Origin: Pedobacter zeae
Lineage (GTDB): Bacteria > Bacteroidota > Bacteroidia > Sphingobacteriales > Sphingobacteriaceae
Direction: 5' to 3'
Length of the DNA: 64,000 bases
Assembly (NCBI RefSeq): GCF_014196715.1
Contig: NZ_JACIEF010000002.1
Location: 868,001-932,000, forward strand
Shown: positions 37,654-47,415 of the stretch, in pieces
Numbering within the stretch: the stretch's first letter is position 1
How the letters are laid out: every line of letters starts with the position of its first letter
The notes under the pieces: generated by a model
What the model was told of the DNA's origin: nothing
The model's input: only the letters and a program-made list of their open reading frames with translations
Database searches by the model: none
Position numbers and translations under genes: made by a program

Positions 37654-40600
37654 ATGATCAAAAATCTTACCCGAATGGGCCGGTTGTCCTTACCGGTAAT
37701 TTCGTTAATGCTTTTCTTTGCAGTTAGTTCGGTAGCTGCTCAATTTCCGGCAAAGATTAGTTTAAAGGCCAACAACATTACACTGGCCTATCTTTTTAAA
37801 ACGATTAAAAAACAAACAGGACTTACGGTTTTTTACAGTAATGCATTATTAGATGATTCACAGACCATTTCGGTGGCTTTTGAAGCTGCTGAACTTGCTG
37901 ATGTAATGGCAGTGGCACTTAAAGGTAAGCAACTGGATTGGCTAGTGAAGAATAAATACATTGTGCTTCAAAAAGCTGCTCCAAGCCCCGTACCAAAGAA
38001 AGACCAGGCCGATATCCGGGCATTGAAAGCCGAAATAAGTGGTCGGGTTACCGACGAAACAGACGGGCCATTGCCAGGTGTCAGTATTAAAATAAAAGGA
38101 GCTGCCTACGGTACGCAGACCGATAATGATGGACGTTATAAGATTAATGCAACCAATAATGATGTTTTAGTCTTCTCTTACATGGGCTATGCAGCCCAGG
38201 AAATTCAGGTGGGTACGCAGGTGATCATTAACGTTAAATTAAAGGTCGCCAATGAAAATCTCGATGAAATCGTTATTGTAGGTTATGGTAAGCAGCAAAA
38301 AACCAGCCTTACCGGGGCGGTTTCGCAAATATCAGGTAAAGATATAGCGGTGAGGCCAGTAGGGCAAACTTCTGCCGCATTACAGGGCATGGCCCCTGGC
38401 GTAACGGTGAGGCAAAGTTCCGGAAGGCCTGGCGGAGATGCAGCAAGCATCCGTATACGCGGTGTGGGTACTTTAAGCGATCCCAATCCTTTAGTAATGA
38501 TTGATGGAATAGAAGGCTCTATGAACAACATAGATCCCAACCTCATTGAGTCTATCTCTGTACTTAAAGACGCCGCGTCTTCTTCCATTTATGGTTCCAG
38601 GGCGGCTAATGGTGTAATCTTGATTACCACGAAGCGAGCCAATGTAGACCAGGTAGGACTTTCCTATAATAATTACATCGGATGGCAAAATCCAACCAAT
38701 ATGCCAGATATTGTGGATGCTTTAGATCATATGCTGCTCACTAATGAGGCCTACGTGAATACGGGACGCACCCCACTTTACCCGGCATCACTGATTGAAC
38801 AGTATAGGGCACAGAACGGTGCAGGTTCTGATGCTTATCCAAATACCGATTGGCAGAAAGAAACCTTAACAGGTTCGGGCTTACAGCAAAGTCATTTCCT
38901 GACGGTTCAGGGTGGTACAAATAAAGTGCGTTTATTAGGCTCTTTTGGTTTGCTGGATCAGAAAGGCGTTATTCAGAATTCAGGTTTCAAGCGTTATACC
39001 ATCAGAACAAATGCCGATATCAAATTTTCTGATAAACTGAACGCCCGTATCGATTTACAATATGTGAATGCCATTACAACAGATCCTGCAGTGGGTTCAG
39101 GAGAAATTTTTCAATGGATGAACGGTATTCCGGCCAACCAGATAGGAATTACCCAGGCCGGACAATGGGGGGTAGGATGGAACGGCTCTAACCCTATTTC
39201 GGCAAGTATAGCTGGTGGAACCAACCGCACCCGGGCACCTTTTGGAAGCATCAACGCGGTATTAAACTACAAACCGTTCGATTGGCTGGAAGCTGAAGTG
39301 GCATATTCCCCTAAATATGCGCTTTCTACAGGAAAAAATTACCGTATTGCTATTCAATCTTATTTGCCTAATGGCACGCCAAGCTTTTTAACACCTGCCA
39401 TGTCTATGCTTACAGAAAGCAACAGCCACTCTTTTTTCAACAATACAAGGGCAACGGTTACCGCCAATAAAAATTTTGGTAATCACCACTTCAAATTTCT
39501 GGTAGGTGCTTCGCGCGAAGATTTTTATAATGAGTGGGTAAATGCTTACCGCGATAACTTTATTCTACCGAATTATGATTTGCTGAATGCCGGTTCAGCA
39601 CTGAACCAACAAGCTACAGGGAGTGCCGAAGAATGGGCTTTGCAATCATTTTTTGGCCGGATTAACTATGCTTTCAAAGGCAAATACCTGGTAGAGCTTA
39701 ATGCCCGCTACGATGGTTCCTCACGTTTTTCTGCCGGTAACAAATATGGATTTTTCCCCTCGGCATCTGCCGGATGGCGCATTTCGGAAGAGGGTTTTAT
39801 GTCTGGGTTAAAGAAAATAATCAACGAAGCAAAATTGAGGGTATCGTGGGGAGCTTTGGGTAACCAGAATATCGGCACTTATCCTTCCGTTACCGCTATT
39901 GTATTGGAATCGTATACCTTAGGTAAGCAAATCGTTAATACTGCAGCACTGAACACATTGGCCAATAAAAATATCTCTTGGGAAAGTACGGAAGAAAAAA
40001 ACATCGGTTTGGATTTGACCCTGTTTAATAGCCTGACCATTACTGCAGATTATTACCGTCGCCGTACAAGCGATATTTTATTGCCACTGGATATTCCCTT
40101 AATTGGGGGATTGGGCAAGCCTTTCCAAAACGCTGGTGTGGTAGATAATAATGGTTGGGAATTAGGCATGGGTTATAAAGGAAAAATCAAAGAATTTAAT
40201 TACCAGGTGAATGTAAATGTTTCTGATGTAATCAATAAGGTGGTAGATACACATGGTATTAACCAAACGGGAACCACTGTAAATCGTGAAGGGTATGCAA
40301 TAGGATCGCTATTCGGTTATGTTGCCGAAGGTTTATTCCAGTCTGATGCAGAAGTGGCAGCGCATGCCAAACAGTTTGGTACAGTTAAGGCAGGAGACAT
40401 CAGATACCGTGATCAAAATGGAGATGGTATCATAAACGAATCCGATAAAGTGGTGATCGGGGGAACAATTCCACGGTTTACTTATGCAGCAAATTTGGCT
40501 GCATCTTACAAAGGCTTTGATTTAGGAATATTGCTGCAGGGCGTGGGCAAGGCCAATGGTTATTTGAGCGGCCCCGGTATTTTACCTTTCAATGTTGGCG

Positions 40601-40953
40601 GAGCAATTGGAGGCACAATCCGCGAAGACAATAAAGACCGCTGGACCCCGGATAATCCGGATGCTAAATTTCCGCGATTGGCATTTGGAGAAACCAATAA
40701 CGAGCAGGTATCTACATTTTACCTGAAAGATGCTTCTTACTTGAGGTTGAAAAATATACAGATCGGTTACACACTGCCTGGCAAATTCAGCCAAAAAGCA
40801 GCGATTAAGCGTTTACGCATTTTCGCCAATGGTTCTAACTTGGCTTCGTTCGACCGCTTTTGGAAAGGTTATGATGTAGAAGCGCCAGTAGGCGGTGGAA
40901 ATATATATCCACAGGTAAAGGTTTATAGTTTTGGCTTAGAGGCATCATTTTAA
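37654..40953 (+). CDS. SusC-like TonB-dependent transporter with N-terminal STN signalling domain
   Basis: This 1099-residue protein has a signal peptide (cleavage near VAAQ, residue 30) and then an STN secretin/TonB domain (about 35-106, ITLAYLFKTIKKQTGLTVFYSN ... KQLDWLVKNKYIVLQK). A CarboxypepD_reg-like domain (about 127-200), the TonB-interacting segment IVIVGYG (206-212), plug (IRIRGVGT, NPLVMIDGIEG, YGSRAANGVILITTKR) and barrel ending LEASF follow. The STN domain, absent from the two xylan SusCs, is what contacts the FecR anti-sigma factor next door. Substrate is not evident. Confidence 0.94.
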   Translation: MIKNLTRMGRLSLPVISLMLFFAVSSVAAQFPAKISLKANNITLAYLFKTIKKQTGLTVFYSNALLDDSQTISVAFEAAELADVMAVALKGKQLDWLVKNKYIVLQKAAPSPVPKKDQADIRALKAEISGRVTDETDGPLPGVSIKIKGAAYGTQTDNDGRYKINATNNDVLVFSYMGYAAQEIQVGTQVIINVKLKVANENLDEIVIVGYGKQQKTSLTGAVSQISGKDIAVRPVGQTSAALQGMAPGVTVRQSSGRPGGDAASIRIRGVGTLSDPNPLVMIDGIEGSMNNIDPNLIESISVLKDAASSSIYGSRAANGVILITTKRANVDQVGLSYNNYIGWQNPTNMPDIVDALDHMLLTNEAYVNTGRTPLYPASLIEQYRAQNGAGSDAYPNTDWQKETLTGSGLQQSHFLTVQGGTNKVRLLGSFGLLDQKGVIQNSGFKRYTIRTNADIKFSDKLNARIDLQYVNAITTDPAVGSGEIFQWMNGIPANQIGITQAGQWGVGWNGSNPISASIAGGTNRTRAPFGSINAVLNYKPFDWLEAEVAYSPKYALSTGKNYRIAIQSYLPNGTPSFLTPAMSMLTESNSHSFFNNTRATVTANKNFGNHHFKFLVGASREDFYNEWVNAYRDNFILPNYDLLNAGSALNQQATGSAEEWALQSFFGRINYAFKGKYLVELNARYDGSSRFSAGNKYGFFPSASAGWRISEEGFMSGLKKIINEAKLRVSWGALGNQNIGTYPSVTAIVLESYTLGKQIVNTAALNTLANKNISWESTEEKNIGLDLTLFNSLTITADYYRRRTSDILLPLDIPLIGGLGKPFQNAGVVDNNGWELGMGYKGKIKEFNYQVNVNVSDVINKVVDTHGINQTGTTVNREGYAIGSLFGYVAEGLFQSDAEVAAHAKQFGTVKAGDIRYRDQNGDGIINESDKVVIGGTIPRFTYAANLAASYKGFDLGILLQGVGKANGYLSGPGILPFNVGGAIGGTIREDNKDRWTPDNPDAKFPRLAFGETNNEQVSTFYLKDASYLRLKNIQIGYTLPGKFSQKAAIKRLRIFANGSNLASFDRFWKGYDVEAPVGGGNIYPQVKVYSFGLEASF

Positions 40954-41010
40954 AGAACTGCAGAAATGAAAACGTATTTAATATTAAACATCCGTAAAAA
41001 TAATATACTG

Positions 41011-42690
41011 ATGAGAACCAAAAAACACTGGCTGATGGTCGTTTTCCTGATGGCCACACTTGCAGCTTGCAAATCAGATTATCTGGAAAAATATCCTTTA
41101 AGCGGGCCTTCCGACGATTCATTTTTTACCAACCAGGATGAACTTTTGCTCGCCGTAAATGGCCTGTACCGCTATGCAAATTATGCGCCATTGGATAACA
41201 TGCCACTAAACCTCTTGACTGATAATGGCAGCGATATTGGTTGGGACCGGAATAATAGTGCCCTGCAGAGTATCGGCAAAGGTAATCATGATAGCAATAA
41301 CGGTTTTGCACTTAGCGTGTGGACCGAAGGGTATAAAGTAATCGCCAAGTGTAATTTCATACTGGATAATATAGACAAAGTGAAAGATAAAACCACGGCT
41401 ACTATATTTAACCGTTCCCGTGCCGAAGCCAGGTTTATGCGTGCCTATACCTATCATTACCTCATCGATAACTTCGGGGATGTACCTTTGGTAACCAAAA
41501 CACTCTCTTTGGAAGAGATGAACATTCCGAAGAATCCAAAAAACGAAGTGGTAGATTTTATACTTAAAGAACTTACTGAAGCTGCTATAGATTTACCTGT
41601 TACCTATACCGGAGCAGATGTAGGCAGGGCGAGCAGGGGTGCTGCCCTGGCCATCAAAGCCCGAACAGCCTTGTACAACCAGCGATGGGCAGTAGCTGCA
41701 GAAGCTGCAAAAGCCGTAATGGACCTTAATGTTTATAACCTTCATAGTAATTTTGGCACATTATTCAGTTATGCCGGACAGAACTCAACTGAGATCATCT
41801 GGGCATTTCAATATTTAAAAGCGTCCCGTACCAAAACTCATTCTACGCCTAACAACCTGGTGTCGCGAAATGGCCTTGGTTTTACCAATAAAGTGCCATC
41901 GCAATCGCTGGTAGATGCTTACTTATGTACTGATGGATTAAATATTGATAAATCTCCTTTGTTTGATCCGGCTACGCCTTACAAAAATAGAGACCCCAGG
42001 TTAACCTTTACCATAGCGGTACCCGGTTCGATATACTTCAATTATCAGTTTGAAACCCATCGTGACAGTGTAAAATGTTGGAATTACAATACCAATCCTG
42101 CTACCCGTGTAGACAATCAGGATGCACTCAACGCCTTTGCCACATTTACCGGTTATTGCTGGAAAAAATATGTCGATCTTGATGACCGTTTAGATCGTAC
42201 CAATTCAGAACTGAATATAATTCAGATAAGGTTTGCCGAGATTTTGTTGATTTACGCTGAAGCAAAAAATGAGCTGCAACAGCTGGATCAATCTGCTTAC
42301 GATGCGATAAACCGGGTAAGAACACGGCCCAGCGTAAATATGCCGGCTATAACTTCAGGTAAATCGCAGGCTGAGTTTAGGAGCCTGGTACGCAAAGAAC
42401 GTCTTTACGAATTGGCAATGGAAGGCTTTAGGTTAAGTGATTTGCGAAGGTGGCGGATTGCTGAGAAAGCCATGACGGGGAATTTTTATGGCCGCGTACA
42501 ACGTGGTTTGGTGGCCGCTGCACCACAAATTGATGAAAATGGCCTTGCCGATTATACTAATGTGCCTAACCGTGCAGATATGCGTGTAGTAGAGGTGCGC
42601 ACTTTTAACAAGGATAGAGATTACCTTTGGCCTATTCCATTTATTGAAACCGTTACTAATCCAAACCTTAAACCCAATCCTAATTATTAA
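41011..42690 (+). CDS. SusD/RagB-like glycan-binding lipoprotein of the ECF-regulated locus
   Basis: It partners the STN-bearing SusC. The open frame begins at 40966, but starting at 41011 gives a proper lipoprotein signal peptide (KKHWLMVVFLMATLAAC, Cys20), 559 residues in all. SusD signatures are SEL-type helices with ARFMRAYTYHYLIDNFGDVP, IIQIRFAEILLIYAEAKNE, VRKERLYELAMEGFRLSDLRRW and a terminal NPNLKPNPNY. Its stop codon overlaps the ATG of the following oxidoreductase by one base, indicating translational coupling. Confidence 0.92.
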   Translation: MRTKKHWLMVVFLMATLAACKSDYLEKYPLSGPSDDSFFTNQDELLLAVNGLYRYANYAPLDNMPLNLLTDNGSDIGWDRNNSALQSIGKGNHDSNNGFALSVWTEGYKVIAKCNFILDNIDKVKDKTTATIFNRSRAEARFMRAYTYHYLIDNFGDVPLVTKTLSLEEMNIPKNPKNEVVDFILKELTEAAIDLPVTYTGADVGRASRGAALAIKARTALYNQRWAVAAEAAKAVMDLNVYNLHSNFGTLFSYAGQNSTEIIWAFQYLKASRTKTHSTPNNLVSRNGLGFTNKVPSQSLVDAYLCTDGLNIDKSPLFDPATPYKNRDPRLTFTIAVPGSIYFNYQFETHRDSVKCWNYNTNPATRVDNQDALNAFATFTGYCWKKYVDLDDRLDRTNSELNIIQIRFAEILLIYAEAKNELQQLDQSAYDAINRVRTRPSVNMPAITSGKSQAEFRSLVRKERLYELAMEGFRLSDLRRWRIAEKAMTGNFYGRVQRGLVAAAPQIDENGLADYTNVPNRADMRVVEVRTFNKDRDYLWPIPFIETVTNPNLKPNPNY

Positions 42691-44690
42691 TGATGTATAG
42701 AAATGCTAAATTGATAAAAACCCTGCTTTGTTTGCTGGCATTTTTGCTGGTTACAAAAGCAAACTTTGCCCAGTCGACTTCAAAATCATATGATATCTGT
42801 ATTTATGGCGGAACCTCTGCAGGTGTAATTGCAGCTTATACTGCTGCAAAACTTGGCAAGTCTGTACTGCTTATAGAGCCCGGAAAAAACCTCGGTGGTA
42901 TGAGCAGCGGAGGACTTGGTCTTACCGATATCGGTAATAAGTATGCAATTAGTGGCCTGGCACTCGATTTTTATCGGAGGGTAGGCAGTCATTATGGCCG
43001 TTTTGAACAATGGGTATTTGAACCTCATGTGGCTGAAAACCTATTTAATGATTATGTAAAAAGAGGTCACGTACCTGTACTTTTTCAAAATAGAATTACT
43101 GGTGTGGTAAAAAAAGGCAATAAGATTGTTTCAATCAGGTTAGATAACCCCAACAAAAAACAAATAACTGCCGTAAATGCTAAAGTATTCATAGATTGTT
43201 CGTATGAAGGTGATCTGATGGCCCGCGCAGGTGTGTCGTACACGGTAGGCAGAGAGGCAAATGCCGAGTATGGCGAAACTTTTAACGGGGTACAGTTGAT
43301 GAATGGCCATCAATTGCCCCAGGGTATTGATCCTTATAAAATTAAAGGGGACCCATCTAGTGGCCTGCTATGGGGAATAGGAAAAGGCACACTTAAGGAA
43401 ACCGGAAGTGGCGATAAGAAGGTACAGGCCTATAATTTCAGGATCTGTTTAACCAATAACCCGAAAAACCGTATTCCCATTACGAAACCCGATAATTATA
43501 AGCCAGAGCGCTATGAGTTGTTGATTCGTCAAATGGAAAAGCGTACATGGAAATCGCTTCAGGATGTATTTATATGGAGTGGAATGCCTAACCAAAAAAC
43601 AGATATCAATAATAGGAATGGCTTTTCTACAGATATGATAGGTATGAATTGGGATTATCCGGAAGCGGATTACAGCAAACGCGCAGAGATTTGGAAAGCA
43701 CACACAGATTATACCAAAGGTTTGTTGTTTTTTGTAGGCACTGATCCAAGAGTGCCAGAACATATCCGGGAAGAAATTGCTCAATGGGGCTACCCGAAAG
43801 ACGAATATCAGGATCATGGCAATTGGTCTCATCAATTATATATTAGGGAGGCAAGAAGAATGAAAGGAGAGTTGGTCATGACCCAACACCATTGTCAGGG
43901 GAGAGAGACGGTTACCGATGGGGTAGGCATGGCCGCTTATACGATGGATTCGCATAATTGCGACCGGATCGTGGTTAATGGCGAAGTAAGAAATGAAGGA
44001 AATGTAGAGGAAGGCGGATTTGGCCCTTACCCGATTTCATACAGGGCTATTGTTCCAAAAGAAAAAGAAGTTTCCAATTTAATTGTGCCCGTTTGTCTTT
44101 CGGCTACGCACATCGCCTACGGTTCAATCCGTATGGAGCCCGTTTTTATGGTGCTGGCCCAATCGGCGGCTACAGCGGCTGCGCAAGCCATCAATCAAAA
44201 GGTTGCCGTACAGCAGATAAATGTGGCCAAACTCCAGCAACAGTTAAAGGCCGATCCTTTGGTAGATGGCAGCAGGCCAGAAATCGTGATCGATAACAGT
44301 AACCCGGATGGGGTAACCCTAAAAGGTAGATGGAATTCTCAAAAACATGGAGGTTACGGCCCCGATTTTCTTGTCGCATCCGAAAATACGGATCAGCCTC
44401 AAACGATAAGATACCACCTGGCCCAACAGACCAAGGGGAAATATGAAGTTTTTACTTATTATCCGAAAAGTGCTAAAACTGCTACAGAAAGCAAAATCAC
44501 CATATTTGATGGGCAACAGGAAAAACAGCTCAGCATTAAGGATAGTGAAGTTAAGGTACTCGGACAAACCAGCGGTGAGTGGGTAAGCCTTGGTACCTAC
44601 AGTTTTTCCGGAAAGCCGGCATTTGTTGAAATAGCCGCAAGCGGAACGGCTACCGTTGCCGATGCGATTTTGCTTGTACCCCGGGAATGA
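42690..44690 (+). CDS. Exported FAD-dependent oxidoreductase with golvesin-like C-terminal domain
   Basis: A 666-residue protein with a signal peptide (cleavage near NFAQ, residue 28). The FAD-binding Rossmann start reads DICIYGGTSAGVIAAY (GGTSAG in place of GxGxxG), with acidic IEPGKNLGGMSSGG after the second strand, which fits the PF12831 FAD-dependent oxidoreductase group. From about 533 a golvesin/xanthan-lyase-like C-terminal beta domain follows (NSNPDGVTLKGRWN, YEVFTYYPKS, VEIAASGTATVADAILLVP). It is coupled to the SusD gene, so it most likely modifies the sugar that SusC/D captures, but substrate and electron acceptor are unknown. A flavoprotein with a Sec-type leader is itself noteworthy. 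The ATG at 42693 is equally possible as start. Confidence 0.85.
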   Translation: MMYRNAKLIKTLLCLLAFLLVTKANFAQSTSKSYDICIYGGTSAGVIAAYTAAKLGKSVLLIEPGKNLGGMSSGGLGLTDIGNKYAISGLALDFYRRVGSHYGRFEQWVFEPHVAENLFNDYVKRGHVPVLFQNRITGVVKKGNKIVSIRLDNPNKKQITAVNAKVFIDCSYEGDLMARAGVSYTVGREANAEYGETFNGVQLMNGHQLPQGIDPYKIKGDPSSGLLWGIGKGTLKETGSGDKKVQAYNFRICLTNNPKNRIPITKPDNYKPERYELLIRQMEKRTWKSLQDVFIWSGMPNQKTDINNRNGFSTDMIGMNWDYPEADYSKRAEIWKAHTDYTKGLLFFVGTDPRVPEHIREEIAQWGYPKDEYQDHGNWSHQLYIREARRMKGELVMTQHHCQGRETVTDGVGMAAYTMDSHNCDRIVVNGEVRNEGNVEEGGFGPYPISYRAIVPKEKEVSNLIVPVCLSATHIAYGSIRMEPVFMVLAQSAATAAAQAINQKVAVQQINVAKLQQQLKADPLVDGSRPEIVIDNSNPDGVTLKGRWNSQKHGGYGPDFLVASENTDQPQTIRYHLAQQTKGKYEVFTYYPKSAKTATESKITIFDGQQEKQLSIKDSEVKVLGQTSGEWVSLGTYSFSGKPAFVEIAASGTATVADAILLVPRE

Positions 44691-44924
44691 ACCCTTCATT
44701 GGCCGGGGTGTAGGCCTCTCGACGTCTTGTCAGGCGCAGTCCGGCCCGTACAGTTAAATTATCTGCTGCTTTACCTCACCACAAAGAAGTAGGTTCAGAC
44801 AATCAATAACACCTGGAAGGGAGCACGAAACCAAAGATATGATATGCCTTTGCCACCAAAATTACCCGTTTCATAATTAAGGTGTTACGGATTCATTAAA
44901 ATATTTTCTAATGTTATCCATCGC

Positions 44925-45401
44925 CTAATGTCCGTTTAGGTTCCTGATCTGTTTATTGGTAAATCCGACAACTGCCTTTAAGTATTTTTCAATGGTTACC
45001 AGTTCTGAAACGGTAAAATCATTATACAGGTTATCCAGATCGTTCTGCATGGCCGTAAATGAGGGACCTATCCGCCTGAATGCCTCTTCACGGTCCAGAA
45101 CTACAATCACTTTCCTTCTGTCATCAGCACTGCGTTCGCGTGTAACCAGCTTGCTCTTTTCTAGCCTGTCGATCATGGCTGTAACGGCTCCCGTAGTAAT
45201 ACCGCTCAACTCGGCCAGCTGCCCGGCTGTCATAGAACCATGTTGCAGAAGCAGGTCTATGTACTTATGGTCGGTACCGGTTAAGCCGGCTTTTTGCGCA
45301 ATTGCCTGGTGCATAAGTACTGTACCGGTCGAAAATTCCCTCGTCAAATGGTCTATATCTGCCAAAAGTATTTTTTTCTCTGATTTTTCTTTATTGTCCA
45401 T
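44925..45401 (-). CDS. MarR-family transcriptional regulator
   Basis: A 158-residue winged-helix regulator. The recognition region reads HGSMTAGQLAELSGITTGAVTAMIDRLEKSKLV, followed by the wing TRERSADDRRKVIVVL with the conserved DRR. Flanking helices supply dimerisation. It is divergent from a membrane-protein/FAD-monooxygenase operon, with a 15-bp palindrome in the 103-bp gap, so it probably represses both itself and that operon and is released by a small aromatic or antibiotic-like ligand, as is usual for the family. Confidence 0.9.
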   Translation of the reverse strand: MDNKEKSEKKILLADIDHLTREFSTGTVLMHQAIAQKAGLTGTDHKYIDLLLQHGSMTAGQLAELSGITTGAVTAMIDRLEKSKLVTRERSADDRRKVIVVLDREEAFRRIGPSFTAMQNDLDNLYNDFTVSELVTIEKYLKAVVGFTNKQIRNLNGH

Positions 45402-45429
45402 AAAAACAATTTATTTTTGTTATTAAGAT

Positions 45430-45456
45430 ACTTTATTGTAAAGTTAATTATTTTTG
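45430..45456. promoter_or_regulatory. MarR operator palindrome and adjoining promoter box
   Basis: The palindrome ACTTTA-TTG-TAAAGT lies at 45430-45444. Five bases on, TATTTTTG (45449-45456, plus strand) matches the Bacteroidota -7 box, 48 bp before the start of the operon. A repressor at the palindrome would block the promoter. Confidence 0.6.
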
Positions 45457-45504
45457 TGGTAAAGATATCAAGAATGCTTTGCTTATAGATTTTAAAACAA
45501 AAAA

Positions 45505-46011
45505 ATGAACGCGATAATCAATAAAACATTGAGGGCAGATCAATGGCTGTATGTGGCCACCGCACTCTATTTTGTAATGAATGGTGCGCAATTGTGGGAA
45601 ACGGCCATCATGGTTCCGGCATGGACGGCTGGCCCACCTGCCTCCTTATTCTTTTTCAAGACACCTTATGGGCTTGATTTCAAGCTTTTCTGGATGATTG
45701 TACATTCCGTACATGAAATTTTCCTGTTGCTTGCCCTTTTCTTTAACTGGCACATCAGGCCAAGGCGCAACGCCATGATAGGCTTACTGGTAGTGCACAT
45801 TGCACTCCGGGTATGGACCCTCCAGTATTTTGCCCCTACGCTAATGCAGTTTATGGCGATGGATGTGAAGCCTGCCGTAGATCCCGGATTGCTGGAAAAG
45901 GCAATTATGTGGAAAAACCTTAATTACCTGCGCGTGGGACTTTATGTAATGGTCAATTTGGGCTATGTGTTCATCTTAAGGTTTAAAAAGGATCACACTA
46001 TTCAAGAATAA
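45505..46011 (+). CDS. Four-helix integral membrane protein of unknown function
   Basis: A 168-residue protein with four predicted membrane segments: about 15-32 (YVATALYFVMNGAQLWE), 62-80 (WMIVHSVHEIFLLLALFF), 87-105 (MIGLLVVHIALRVWTL) and 138-157 (LRVGLYVMVNLGYVFIL). Conserved-looking His residues lie in HSVHEIF and HIRPRR. I do not recognise the family. It is 4 bp upstream of an FAD monooxygenase gene and under the divergent MarR regulator, so it may work with the monooxygenase, for example in handling its hydrophobic substrate. Confidence 0.75.
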   Translation: MNAIINKTLRADQWLYVATALYFVMNGAQLWETAIMVPAWTAGPPASLFFFKTPYGLDFKLFWMIVHSVHEIFLLLALFFNWHIRPRRNAMIGLLVVHIALRVWTLQYFAPTLMQFMAMDVKPAVDPGLLEKAIMWKNLNYLRVGLYVMVNLGYVFILRFKKDHTIQE

Positions 46012-46015
46012 CGAT

Positions 46016-47197
46016 ATGGATAAAAGAAAAATACTGATTGTAGGCGGCGGGATTGCAGGCCCGGCCCTGGCGATTAAACTGGTTGAACAGGGTGCGCAGG
46101 TAAAAATTATCGAGGCCCGTAGCGAGGCAGAGATGAACGAAGGCCTGTTTTTTGGTATATCACCCAACGGCCTGAATGTCCTTTCCGGCCTTGTTGATAT
46201 TTCGCCACTCTATGAAGAGTATGTTCCCGGAACACTCCGTTTTTATAATTCAAAAGGACAGCGCATTGCCGAACTGGATGCATCGTACCAGAAGGAGTCC
46301 TATGGTATCAGCAGTATACAGGTGAGGAGGTCAGCGATCAGCAAGCTGTTGCAGGAAAAACTGATCAGTTTGGGGGTACAGGTAGAATATGGCTGCAAAT
46401 TGATGTCTATTGATTACCGGGAAACCAAAATAGAGGTAGAGACGAGTAAAGGCAGGTTGACCGGTTACGACCTGTTGATCGGGGCCGATGGGATCCATTC
46501 ACGATGCAGAAGGTTGATTTTTCCTGATGCGCCTAAACCGGTATATACCAAAATGCTTTCTACCGGGGCCATTGTAAAGATCCCTGGCTGGGAAGAAGCC
46601 TCACAAGCGATAGACATGACTTTTGGCCGAGAGGCATTTTTCGGATGTTCCACTACCAATACCGGAAAGGTATGGTGGTTTAACAACTACGATTGGGAAC
46701 AGGAGTCAAGGGGTTCGGAGCTCAATCTCCGGCAGCAACATATAAAAAAAGACTTGTTGGAACTTCATCAAAAGGATCAGCCTAAGATCAGCCAGATCAT
46801 TGCGGCCAGCAGCAACCTGTTTGCTTATCCCATTTATGATATGCCCGCTTTGGAAAAATGGTATACAGCAAAAGTATGCCTGATTGGCGATGCGGCACAT
46901 GCCATATCACCGCACACTGGACAAGGAGCTTCCCTTGCATTAGAAGATAGTGCAGTTTTGGCTAATTGCCTGGCCATGTACCCTGATACCGGAATTGCCT
47001 TTTCACGTTTTCAGCAATTAAGGGTTGCCCGGGTGGCCATGATTATTGCACAGGCAAGAAAAATAGGCAGGGCCAAATCAAAGCCAAATCCAATAGCCAA
47101 TTTTTTCAGAGATATCTTGTTAAAATATTTTATCAATATGGAGAAGAAAAAAATGCATTGGGTATACAGCTATGATGCAAACAAAGAGGTTGTATAA
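46016..47197 (+). CDS. FAD-dependent monooxygenase (group A aromatic hydroxylase type)
   Basis: A 393-residue cytoplasmic flavoprotein. The N-terminal Rossmann motif is ILIVGGGIAGPALAIKL with acidic IEARSE at the strand end. The mid-chain DG motif appears as LLIGADGIHSRCRR and the C-terminal FAD/ribityl-binding block as CLIGDAAHAISPHTGQGASLALED. These are the three hallmarks of NAD(P)H-dependent class A hydroxylases, a family that includes salicylate hydroxylases and TetX-type tetracycline-inactivating enzymes. Under MarR control a detoxifying role is plausible; the substrate is not determinable here. Confidence 0.88.
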   Translation: MDKRKILIVGGGIAGPALAIKLVEQGAQVKIIEARSEAEMNEGLFFGISPNGLNVLSGLVDISPLYEEYVPGTLRFYNSKGQRIAELDASYQKESYGISSIQVRRSAISKLLQEKLISLGVQVEYGCKLMSIDYRETKIEVETSKGRLTGYDLLIGADGIHSRCRRLIFPDAPKPVYTKMLSTGAIVKIPGWEEASQAIDMTFGREAFFGCSTTNTGKVWWFNNYDWEQESRGSELNLRQQHIKKDLLELHQKDQPKISQIIAASSNLFAYPIYDMPALEKWYTAKVCLIGDAAHAISPHTGQGASLALEDSAVLANCLAMYPDTGIAFSRFQQLRVARVAMIIAQARKIGRAKSKPNPIANFFRDILLKYFINMEKKKMHWVYSYDANKEVV

Positions 47198-47202
47198 AAG
47201 TG

Positions 47203-47345
47203 TCATGCTGAGGAAGTAATTTATGGTATAAATCAATAAGGTTAGATTTCGCCGGAATATCGTCACCCTTGAAGTTGTTTCAGGGGCTTTAATACAGGAT
47301 AGATTTTCCCCGCCTGCGCGGACAGGTGTTATACTGCATTCCGGT
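47203..47345. repeat. Dispersed repeat cluster between convergent genes
   Basis: It contains three pieces typical of Bacteroidota intergenic repeats: GTCATGCTGAGGAAG near 47203, the hairpin CCCTTGAAGTTGTTTCAGGG (47266-47285), and CCGCCTGCGCGGACAGG (about 47310-47326). It lies in the 218-bp gap between the convergent monooxygenase and winged-helix regulator genes. Confidence 0.45.
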
Positions 47346-47415
47346 TGGGAATAAGATTGTACTTTATTGATAAAAACGACAAGAAATATTATAGCTCCCC
47401 GCTGGGAAGATTCTT

